A stretch of DNA of 64,000 nt, taken from contig JAPFBL010000118.1 in assembly GCA_026182355.1 (NCBI GenBank), positions 988,501 through 1,052,500 of the forward strand, read 5' to 3'. This DNA comes from Hermatobates lingyangjiaoensis. Its lineage: Eukaryota; Arthropoda; Insecta; Hemiptera; Hermatobatidae. The notes under the pieces were generated by a model. The model was not told the origin of the DNA. It made no database searches and was given only the letters and a program-made list of their open reading frames with translations. Position 1 is the first letter of the stretch. Every line of letters starts with the position of its first letter. Positions 54,862 through 63,729 of the stretch are shown here, piece after piece. Made by a program: the position numbers and the translations under genes.

Positions 54862-56240
54862 CAAAATTTCACAATAAACACGTGAAATTACTATCAATGT
54901 TCAAACGATGATAAGAAATGAAAAAAAAAAGACTCAGATCTTTCAACCGTAACAAGCGGTCTTCGTCAGAGTCAAACATCCAACTGAAACAGTAGATGTA
55001 AAAACATCATGGCAAGGAGTCGAGTGGAGTGGGAGGGAAGAGAGGTATTTAAAGGGTGTAAAGTGCAGGAAAGGACAATAGTTCAGGGAGGGATGTTTGG
55101 GTAAAAAAAGGAGTACAGTAAGAAGGTGTAAAAAAACTATCAGCTAACTGTCAACCCTCTTAGAAGAGGCTATTGCCTTCATCAAGCCTGAGTCAAGTTT
55201 GAAAACCCCTTTACTAATGTTTATAATATTAGGTCTATTTAATTAATCAGAGAGGGTTCGATAATATTTCTTAACAACGCCGATTTTTCGTAGGTAATAA
55301 ATTTGGCTCCAGTCCTGATCAATATGATGATTTTCATTGTTTATATACAACTATAAGGTGCTACTTTTTCGCTGTCTATTTATGTTGTATTGGTGTTTGT
55401 TTTACACATGTCTTTAATGATTTACCAGTTTGACCAATATAAATTTTATGGAAATTTTTGCAAGGGATTTTATAAATTCCACCGGACTCCAGATCACTTG
55501 GAGAGTTTTTTTTATTAATATATTGCCTTCGATATTACGACTAGAAAAAACTATATTAAAATGTAGTTTACGCGCGAACCTATGGAGATGATCCAATGAC
55601 TCATGACACGGTAAAACTATAGAATTTGTCTCTGTCGAAATATTGGAGAGTTTTTTTTAGGACCCTTTAAAGCTAAATTGATATAAGAAGAGGGATATTT
55701 CAATTATAGGGCAATTGACCAAATTTTATTAATCATTAATGAATTCAGGCTAGCAAACTCTTAACGCACTCAAAAACATATTTCAAAAAACAGAAATTTT
55801 AACATTTCTTGGATAGAAGAATGGACGTATGCAAGTACGTTAGTAGGTTTTCTATATACATTAAAGCGTAACTCTTTAGGTAACCTATGGATCAGGACAT
55901 CTAAGGAAGACAAATTACAACTTACTTCTTATTCCATTGTGAATTAGATTGTGGGCACGAATGAATTTAATTTTATTACAAAAGCATCTTTATTCATACA
56001 TTTAGGGCAGATGCATAATATATTGTCAACATATCTAAAGCAGATACTCTATTATATGATTTAGAATATGTTGATATATTTTAATGGCCTTTATATAAAT
56101 GACCTTATTTGTTTAAAGTATTTTAATATTGATTGACCCGTAGGTCAAAACAACGGTTAAGTTAGAATTTCATATTCCTGCAAAAAAGTTAATAATAGAG
56201 TACGTTTTAATAGGGAAAGGTTTGCATTAAACTAATTTTG
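54862..56240 (-). mobile_element. PLE family A remnant: RT end, nuclease, 3' end
   Basis: Minus-strand order: reverse transcriptase C-terminal half (56240-55640), linker and GIY-YIG (55520-55200), 3' untranslated region (to 54985), then terminus (54985-54862) with GACT, CTGACGA, GAA, AGATCT, T, GAGTC. It is the longest family A copy and has many stops. The 3' region matches 34040-34200. Confidence 0.85.
55180..56240 (-). pseudogene. PLE family A RT/GIY-YIG pseudogene
   Basis: Fragments readable in shifting frames. RYVD(N/D)I (codons AGATATGTTGACAATATA, so RYVDNI: the second catalytic aspartate is Asn) near 56025; a CPKC-like stretch and KLNSF near 55980; PKELRFNVYRKPTN-like coding near 55865-55890; then GGIYKIPCKNFHKIYIGQTG, the GIY and YIG halves in one piece, near 55430-55490; then NNENHHID near 55325 and the LLRNIIE region near 55270. 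The PLE reverse transcriptase would copy the element RNA at a nick made by the nuclease. The copy is dead, but it shows which protein goes with the family A hairpins. Confidence 0.82.
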
Positions 56241-56929
56241 GACCAAAATTGAAGCTGTCAGATTGAATAAGCCCAATAGGGGTGTCTTGAATGACAACCA
56301 AAGTTGCAAATCACGCAACACCGAAATAGCTTGGAAGCGAATCACCTCTTTTCTGACACACGACGTGAATTTCTTTCACAGTAACTTTCCACTTCAATCC
56401 TCTTATTATTCCTAGTTTTTTTTTTTATTTATAAGTATAATTTATTGTTAATAGTTAAGTTTATTTTTATGAATCAAAATAGTTTTGTAATTTTTTTTTA
56501 TTATCTTTATTTACAAATATACAACTAAGCATATTATGCGTAACAGGCATATGTAGTAATAGATTACACAATGCCATCGATGCACATGAGCAAAGAATGA
56601 AACCCACTGGTTCAACTTCTCCCTTCGGTTTTTTTTTTTTTTTTAGTTCTGTAATTAATAAAAAATAATGAAACTAATTCATAGTAACCTTACTTACACA
56701 CAAAACAGTAATTATTACTATTATTGTTATTTGAGGGTAACTGTAGCACTGCGTCCCTAGAAACTATTGTACTCCCCCCCCCCCCCCTTCTGTACTAAAG
56801 TACCCCTGTTAAAAACAAGAATATAATAGGATAAAACAGCAACAAAAATAGAAGTATATAAAAATATATTATAAGGAGGAGATGTGGCCGGTTTGTCTGA
56901 GGCCGATTATTTTTATTACTTAAGAGCTA
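56241..56929. other. Unassigned, with poly(C) at 56774-56787
   Basis: Nothing recognisable. Confidence 0.35.
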
Positions 56930-57350
56930 TGCAATCATTTATTGTCTGATATTTACGCATGATTAGAATAAAGGGAAGAAACACTAAGTCTCCACTTAAA
57001 AGGCGTTTCGAAAGCTTTGTGCTCACCCTCAGGTTACAGCTACAATATAAAATAAGGATAGAAAATTTAAAAATTAATACAGAAAAACAACCAAACGAAT
57101 AAAACATAATATAAACTAGAAGGGTCACCTTAAAACACTACCTTACTAAGGCAGGTATGTAACTCTTTTTAGTTTAAATATTATTTTATATGTTGGTTGT
57201 TTTATGTATTCAATTTCACATTTTTTATTCATATTTTATCTATGTAGATGTAACCTGAGAATGAACAGTAAATGTTAGAAACACATCGACTTTGGGTATA
57301 ACCTTTTTGTGTGGAGAGTTGTTTATTTCCCTTATTCCAATCATGATAAC
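56930..57350. mobile_element. PLE family H inverted dimer (old)
   Basis: Left (minus): AAC, CTGAGGG, GAA, ACGCC; right (plus): AAC, CTGAGAA, GTTAGAAACACATCGAC. Tails share GTGTGGAGA and CTTATTCCAATCATG complements. Both motifs mutated. Confidence 0.7.
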
Positions 57351-57374
57351 ATATTGAATATAAGTTATATTTGA

Positions 57375-57627
57375 TAACAATCAATGATCAAACCACAACA
57401 TGAAATGAGAAAACAAGAGAAGATCTTTCAACCGTAACAAGCGGCCTTCGTCAGAGTCAAAAACCAAACTGAAAAACAACGAAGAACAACTTGAAAACAA
57501 CTGAAAAACAACTTGACTCTGACGAAGACCGCTTGTTACGGTTGAAAGATCTTAGTCTTGTTTTCCCATTTCATATTGTGGTTTGATCATTGATTGTTAT
57601 TTCACGTGTTTATGTGAAATCTTTTTA
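57375..57627. mobile_element. PLE family A inverted dimer
   Basis: Left arm short (TAACAATCAATGATC), right arm long. The centre contains filler with AACAAC and GAAAAACAACTTG words duplicated. Both motifs intact. Confidence 0.88.
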
Positions 57628-57654
57628 TTTGACAACAAGAAGAACTGGCAGAGT

Positions 57655-57707
57655 CCTAATAAATTTTAATTCTTTCTATTCCATGGTCGATACTTTTATC
57701 AATATAT
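57655..57707 (+). mobile_element. PLE family C2 3'-tail fragment
   Basis: TTCTATTCCATGGTCGATAC with TTTTATCAATAT equals the tail at 62905-62945. Confidence 0.7.
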
Positions 57708-57848
57708 TAAAATGTAAAGCAGCTTTCGCTTCCACAACTTTCTTGCTGATGTATTCTAGTTTCTCACTAGTTTTCGTTGGGTGAGTGAAAGATTCCACAG
57801 GAGTTATTCCAAAGACATTGAAGTTATAAAATAAGTACATAAGTTACT

Positions 57849-58070
57849 ATATTATAGTATAAAAATATTTAACATAAACACGTGAAATAACAATCAATGA
57901 TCAAACCACAATATGAAATGGGAAAACAAGACTAAGATCTTACAACCGTAACAAGCGGTCTTCGTCAGAGTCAAAAACCCAACTGGTTGGGGACTCTGAC
58001 GAAGACCGCTTGTTACGGTTGAAAGATCTTAGTCTTGTTTTTCCATTTCATATTGTGATATTATAGTATA
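57849..58070. mobile_element. PLE family A inverted dimer with 13-bp TSD
   Basis: ATATTATAGTATA at 57849-57861 and 58058-58070. The left arm reaches the 3' end (AACATAAACACGTGAAAT), the right arm stops at CATATTGTG. Both motifs intact; arms meet at CCCAACTGG/TTGGGG. Confidence 0.92.
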
Positions 58071-58139
58071 TAGAATATATAAGTATTCAATTTTATGCAA
58101 AAATCATCATCACGTAGATATATATATATATATATATAA

Positions 58140-59300
58140 TTAAAGTTACAGCTAGAGAACACAAGAAAAAGGACGAACACTCACGAATCTCGATTATTTC
58201 GGCGTCTTGCCGTCTTCAGGAGAGTAGAAAGAAAGAAAATAAAATAAAAGGAGAAAGAATGAAGGAACAAAGACGTAAATGCGTCCACTGGCCGATGTAA
58301 ACTGGCGCGATACAATGACACGCAGTGCAGCCACCTTACCAACGTGAACCAGTGTTGGCTGTGAGTTAAAAAAATTATAAAAGTGATATTTAAGTAAAAG
58401 GGAGGAGAAAAGTAAAAAAGAGAAAGGAAAGGAAAAAACATAAAACTAACTAAAATTAAACGAGAAAAAAAAACAAATAAATAAATAAATGAATAAATAA
58501 ATAAAAATAAAAATAAAATAAAAAATCATCTGATTAAATTTAGACCAGGGGAATTTCTTGCACCCAATAACCAAATGAAGGCTTCCTCAGAAGCCCTTAG
58601 AGTGGTCTGGGTGTCATCATTTGAGAGTTTTCTTAATATTTTAACCCTGAAGCAATCGTTGAAGGGAAGGTTATGGAGATTGGCGTGGGTGGCAACGCTT
58701 GTCAAGAAGATGCTGGGGGTAGCCACGTTCAAGAAATTTATTTTTCAGTTGACTAATCTGGTGTCGTTTGTCCTGAATATTGCTACAAATTCTATGGATA
58801 CGATGTGAAAGGGAACGTGGAATAGACTTCATAATGTGTGGCGGGTGACAACTGCTGAAATGGAGATATTGTTGGGGATTTGGCTGGGGCCTTGTGTATA
58901 TGGAGGTGACCAAACTACCTTTGTCTATGGTGATATTAACATCTAAAAAGGTTATAGCTTTATCAGAAACGGAGTGAGTGAATGAGATGGAGGGGGAAAA
59001 ATGTTCAAATGAGTTGATAAAAAAGGTCAAATTGGCTTCCCCGTGGGGCCATATAAAAAAGATGTCATCTATGTAACGGGTATAGAGAAGGGGCAAGAGA
59101 GAGCAGGTATTGAGAAAGGCCTGTTCTGCTTTGCCATGAACAGACATGCGAAAGATGGGGCCATACTAGTTCCCATTGCTGTACCTCTGACTTGGAGATA
59201 GTATGTATCATCAAACACGAAGGCATTGTGTTTGAGGACAAACTCGGAAAGCTGTAGGATAAAATCAGTGGAAGGGGATGATGGATGGGGATGTTGGATG
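58140..59300 (-). mobile_element. PLE family B, 5'- and internally deleted copy
   Basis: Minus-strand order: reverse transcriptase core, short nuclease end, A-rich 3' region (58445-58525), then terminus with TCTC, CTGAAGA, GGC/GCC stem II, GAA, ATAAT, C, GAGA. The same terminus is on the plus strand at 63000-63142. (TA)n on both sides. Confidence 0.87.
58526..59285 (-). pseudogene. PLE family B reverse transcriptase fragment
   Basis: Upstream of 59147, in another frame, FVLKHNAFVFDDTYYLQVRG then TAMGTSMAPSFACLFM (RT motif with G(T/A)AMG). A frameshift separates it from the main 158-codon frame 59147-58671: LLPLLYTRYIDDIFFIW with catalytic YIDD, FLDVNITI, SIYTRPQPN, then the thumb-like SLSHRIHRICSN and RGYPQHLL. 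After a second frameshift PFNDCFRVKILRKLS and TLRASEEAFIWLLGARNSPG, NLIR, stop: the last third of a GIY-YIG domain. The GIY and YIG halves are deleted. The best-preserved RT core in the window, but not functional. Confidence 0.88.
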
Positions 59301-59301
59301 T

Positions 59302-59304
<3 letters not shown>

Positions 59305-59337
<33 letters not shown>
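59305..59337. repeat. (TA)n
   Basis: At the 5' truncation of the family B copy. Confidence 0.9.
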
Positions 59338-59339
<2 letters not shown>

Positions 59340-59351
59340 TTATTTATTTAT

Positions 59352-59548
59352 TTACTCTTCTTTATATAATCTAGGAGGTGTCAGAGCTTATTTTTCTTCA
59401 TTGTGATTCTTCCTACGACATTTTGTCTCATATACATATCTTAGGTGTTGCTGTTCAGCAACACCTAAGATATGTATATGAGACAAAATGTCGTAGGAAG
59501 AATCACAATGAAGAAAAATAAGCTCTGACACCTCCTAGATTATATATA
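59352..59548. mobile_element. Repeat J perfect palindrome
   Basis: Arms of about 95 bp (from ATAATCTAGGAGGTGTCAGA to GGTGTTGCTG) with a 2-bp centre at about 59455. Arm sequence also found at 40905-40965. No ribozyme-like motif, so relation to PLEs is unproven. Confidence 0.85.
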
Positions 59549-60059
59549 TATACGTAAACAAACGCTAAATAAAACATTCACAAAGCGTTAATAAATGATT
59601 AAAGAAATGAATTGAATATTGGGGAAGGAGGGGGAACTAGAGGAATGTAGTAAACACAAAGGGGGAGGTTACAACCTGTTATACAAAGTGTATACACTGA
59701 CAGGTCTTAACCGTCTTCGGGAGAGTTTGTCTATTAGGGTTGTCATGTTAGTCTGCCTACATATTATCTTTCAACTTATTCAATTATCATTATTGTAAAT
59801 TAATAATTAATGTTGTCAATTAATAATCTTTATTTATTTTCAGTTTTTTTTTAAGTTTTTATTTTGGTTTTATCTGTTGGCTATGTATTATCGTCGTCCC
59901 TATCCTGTCTGTCTTTTGACCTTTTCCCTAATGTCAGTGAGTTTGTTATTGGTTTAAATATATCATCTTTCAGACGGTTAGTCTTACTGTTTATTTTTTA
60001 TATTGTATATTATTATTTTATTGTTTTAAGCTATATGGACACAAAGAACATTCAGAAAT
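59549..60059. other. Unassigned sequence
   Basis: A degraded family Q-like end may lie at 59700-59735 (complement of CGAAGACGGTTAAGACC). Otherwise nothing. Confidence 0.35.
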
Positions 60060-60515
60060 GAAACAGAAACTCACTACTATATTTCGATGTCCTCGTCATC
60101 AGGAAGATAGAAACGCTTCGCTCCGCAGGCAGACAACGACATTTTATTGTTTTATATTTATATATTTCTAATGCTTCTATTATTAGTTTCAGTCCTTCAT
60201 GTAGTGCGTATATCAGGTTTTCTAAACCGTCAGGTTCGTGTCATAGCTCATTAAGTGATTGGGGAAAATTGGAATTACTTTTATTGTATTTGAAAGCAAA
60301 TATGTTTTCTGAATAGTCATCTTTAAGTCTTTCCTGTCTGTCCTACATATTGGGCAATACAGGGTATCCTAAAAAGATGTTTGCATACATTAAAATAATT
60401 GAATTTGTTCAATAATTGACCACATTTCACTGAAGTCATTTTCTTCGTAAGTTTTTCAAGGTATCTAAATAATTTCTTCTTTTCTTCATATTTTTTTCAT
60501 CAAATATTCTTCAAC
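60060..60515 (-). mobile_element. PLE family T, reverse transcriptase deleted
   Basis: Minus-strand order: N-terminal module (60510-60400: KRRNYLDTLKNL-like), directly followed by FRIPCIAQYVGQTGK (GIY/YIG halves of the nuclease, 60380-60320), a decayed nuclease remainder, then CTTC, CTGATGA, GAA, ATAT, A, GTAG (60120-60070). The whole reverse transcriptase region is absent. Confidence 0.72.
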
Positions 60516-60645
60516 GTTTAGATGAAGAAAAGAGGAAATTATTTAGAGAACTTGAAAGATTTGTGAAGAAAACTCTAGCTTAAAAAGGTCAATTATTCAA
60601 TGTAATATGTTTAAATGAAGGACTGTTTCCAAATTTACTTTAAAT
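60515..60645 (+). pseudogene. PLE N-terminal region, mirror copy
   Basis: RLDEEKRKLFRELERFVKK then QLFNVICLNEGLFPNLL, reading outward from the same centre (about 60515) as the minus-strand module at 60380-60510. Confidence 0.68.
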
Positions 60646-60925
60646 AATTGTAAACCAAGTATTTATTATGGTTTGTTTAGTTTTTAGTACAAACATTATG
60701 ATATCGTTTTTTCACTCTCTGTTCTGAAATTGCAGGCCGTTCTGGTTCAGATACCGCCTGCAGCGCGTCGCGACTCATTGGGGAAGTTCTTTGGTATTTG
60801 CATGTATTCACGTTCAGTGGTTACTTTCAATTCAGTGATTGTTGTAGATTTCATTGCGTAGACTCTACCTTCTAGGTATCTCTTTAAAAAAAAGTTTAGT
60901 TCTGTAAGATCTGATGAATCCAGAG
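60646..60925. other. Unassigned sequence
   Basis: Nothing recognisable. Confidence 0.3.
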
Positions 60926-61265
60926 GGCCAGATAGCTCAGTGGTTAACGTACTTTCCTCTGGGCTTGGTAGTCCGGGTTTCGATACCCACCCTGACCCTC
61001 GATTTATTCACGCGGGAGGTGAAATAAATCTCAGCACATCGTCCCTCTGAGAGAATGTTAAGCCGTCTTTCCCGAGCCCGTACTCTGTCAAGTACTTGTT
61101 CAAGATCCCTACTCTAAACACACTCGAGTTAGTCCCTCGAAGAGTACGTTCAGCCATCGGTACCGAGCCTGTATGATGTCAGGCACTCGTTAAAAGGCCC
61201 CTATTCGAAATTCACTTGAGTTAGGCAAAATTTAGGATTCCCAATGTAGAACTTGTAGAATCACC
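60926..61265 (+). mobile_element. SINE copy with internal duplication
   Basis: Head GGGCCAGATAGCTCAG (A box) and GGGTTTCGATACCC (B box), body, then the block from GTTAAGCCGTC to ACTCGAGTTAG is repeated in variant form (GTTCAGCCATCGGTACC...CACTTGAGTTAGG). The 3' end is missing after CCCAATGTAGAA. Confidence 0.87.
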
Positions 61266-62289
61266 GATCATACAAGCCGGTAAACGGCTGACGTTATCAC
61301 TTGCTAGGGGATCGATTTAAAAAATAAAAAAAGGTCTGGTGAACATGGATGCTATTCAACAAAACCTCTCCGTCCGACCAACCTGTTTGGCAAACTCTCA
61401 TCCAAAAAGGTTCTAACATCGTGATGTTAGAGTAGGGGGTGCTCCAACCTGCTGAAAATAAAATTTCTCTTCATCCAAATGTTATGCTTAACATGATATG
61501 TTGCAGCTATGTTCCAATATAAAAGATTTATGCATCTTTTTTTGGACACCCTATATGAATAACAAATATATTAAATAGTTAATAATTAACATCTTTATAA
61601 AGGCTCTAAAGTTGAAAGCCTATAAATAGATAAGTACTGGAAACAAACAGCCATTATAAAGTAATAGGTGCAAAGTCCTTGCAGCCGTCAGTAGTGTTTC
61701 GCCTCACGCCGCGAGTCCCATCTCCAGACGTCTTTTGTCTTATTTTCCTTTAACAGCTTTTTATATATGGACTCAATCTGCTCCGCCTAATACAAATCAT
61801 CGCAAATTACAAATAATCTATACAAATTACCAAAAAAAAAACACCCTCTTAATGACTCAATTATTCAAAGTTAATAAATCTAGGACATGACAGGTCATTT
61901 GCAAATGCTTTACACCAATACGTGATTTACGATTTCTTCTCTTTGAACTAATCCTCTTTTTTTTGCTTTTTCTTTTTCATAAATAAATTACATGGAACTC
62001 AACTGTCTACTAGTGTTAAATGACAAATCATTTATCATGAAATGAAATAATTTGAAAGGAAGAAAAAAAAAGTGAAGAGAAACGTGAATGGTTTTTAACG
62101 TGATTTAGTAAACCCTTGAAAGAGGACTGTAAATTAACTGTAAGATTCAAGTTCTAAAATTACTTGCGTATCATATTTTAAACTGCAGCAAGTAAACTTC
62201 TAGTTTTAGTTTGCTTACTGAATAAGTTGATTATAGTTCACTTTGATCTTAGATTTAAACGTGAATTGACTGAAATTTGTAATTAAAAT
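61266..62289. other. Unassigned sequence
   Basis: An end-like word TTTTTTTGGACACCCTATAT at 61535 resembles Tc1/mariner-type ends but has no safe partner. Confidence 0.35.
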
Positions 62290-62615
62290 GGAGGATATTA
62301 ATGTTTGTATGTTTTGAGTGTTTTTGGTCTAGATATTAAAAAAAATTTCTTTGCCAACGTTTCGACATATATTTATGTCTTTCTCAGGGCTAAAACTTTG
62401 ATACATTCAGCACTATTATTACAACTAATTAGGTGTATTGTTTCCTATTATGTACACTAATCATAAACTATAGATTTTTGTATTTAAGTATGATTATGTT
62501 TTACAATGTTTAGAAACTACAGATATACTTAATTACCAAAATCTATAGTTTATCATTGGTGTACATAATAGAAAACAATAGAACTAATTAGTTGTAATAA
62601 TAGTGCTGAATGTTA
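62290..62615. mobile_element. PLE family K inverted dimer
   Basis: Left arm (minus): GCC, CTGAGAA, GACATA/TATGTC stem II, GAA, ACGT, T, GGC at 62400-62345, with 3' region to 62497. Right arm 62530-62615 repeats only the 3' region (AATAGTGCTGAATG) and stops before the motif. Confidence 0.8.
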
Positions 62616-62675
62616 TTATTCTGTATAATTCTGTAAAGAACGATCCATTCTTTCTTATTGCACGATATTTCGGAC

Positions 62676-62950
62676 TAATTCAAACAACAACTGTAGTCTA
62701 AATGAACACGTGTTCATTCAGTGGTTGTTGTTAAAATCCACATACTATTTTTCTTTGTAAAATAATTTGTAATGTAATACTTAGTTTTTCTGTTTCAAAA
62801 TTTATACTTCGGCCTATGAAGAAGGTTTTAAATAAAGACCGAAACGTTGGCAATGAGAGTTTAATTTGAACCTGAAAAACTGACCGAGTCCCGATAAACT
62901 TTAGTTTTGTTTCTGTTCCACGGTCGATACTTTTATCAATATTTATATAT
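62676..62950 (+). mobile_element. PLE family C2 3' end
   Basis: Starts with a 28-bp fold-back (AACAACAACTGTAGTC / TGGTTGTTGTT), then ATGAAGA core (first C replaced by A), GGT/ACC stem II, GAA, ACGT, T, GGC and the tail CGGTCGATACTTTTATC. Confidence 0.82.
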
Positions 62951-62999
62951 ATATAGGTGTATATGAATCTGTTATATATATATATATATCACGTAATAT

Positions 63000-63135
63000 A
63001 TATATATTACGTCTCCGTTCCTTCATTCTTTCTCCTTTTATTTTCTTTCTTTCTACTCTCCTGAAGACGGCAAGACGCCGAAATTATCGAGATTCGTGAG
63101 TGTTCGTCCTTTTTCTTGTGTTCTCTAGCTGTAAC

Positions 63136-63142
<7 letters not shown>
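63000..63142 (+). mobile_element. PLE family B terminal piece
   Basis: TCTC, CTGAAGA, GGC/GCC stem II, GAA, ATTAT, C, GAGA; tail identical to the complement of 58140-58190. Starts and ends in (TA)n. Confidence 0.85.

Positions 63143-63176
<34 letters not shown>
63143..63176. repeat. (TA)n
   Basis: Dinucleotide run between family B and family A pieces. Confidence 0.9.
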
Positions 63177-63178
<2 letters not shown>

Positions 63179-63300
63179 TTTGGGTTTTTGTCTGTGACGA
63201 AGACAGCTTGTTACGGTTGAAAGATGATAGTCTTTTTTTTTTTATTTCATATTGTAGTTTGATCGTTGATTTTTATTTCACGTGTTTGTGTGAAATCTTG
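63179..63300 (+). mobile_element. PLE family A single terminal unit
   Basis: Begins TTGGGTTTTTG, the same inner boundary used in most family A dimers, then CTGTGACGA (core disturbed), GTTACGG, GAA, AGATGA and the terminal hairpin. Confidence 0.82.
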
Positions 63301-63729
63301 TATATATATCATTATATATAATTATCATTATGTGTAACTGTTTTTTTTTAGTTTATTATGTATTAATTAATGTTAAGTTATAAATAAACTTTCTTTTGAA
63401 AAATCCCTGTAATGCTTCAAAAGAAAACAAACCAAAAGAAGCTGTCTTCGTCAGAGTTAAACAGAAATTGGGAGAGTCATTATCAATTTAGTATGTGGTC
63501 AGTTATTGGTCAAAAATTATATCAATTATAAGATTATAATTAAAACTTATATTTCAAATTAATTTAATGCATTATAAGATTCGATGTAATGTAAATACGA
63601 GGTTTATACATGTAATAATACTCTACTTGTGGTGAGGTATCTACATAGATTTAAAAAAAAAAAACAGGAAGAAAACCTTGGAATACAGTTTTCCAGTAAA
63701 TTTTCTTAATGAATGGTATCATCTTAGAA
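63301..63729. other. Unassigned, with a possible family A scrap
   Basis: AAGCTGTCTTCGTCAGAGTT at 63438 looks like the complement of a family A core. Nothing else. Confidence 0.4.

Noticed and set aside
60355..61557. Possible 1.2-kb DNA transposon between TACAGGGTATCC (60357) and GGACACCCTATA (61540)
   Set aside because: The left word is also the coding sequence for RIPC in a GIY-YIG domain, and a complete SINE with its own ends lies between; the match is probably chance.
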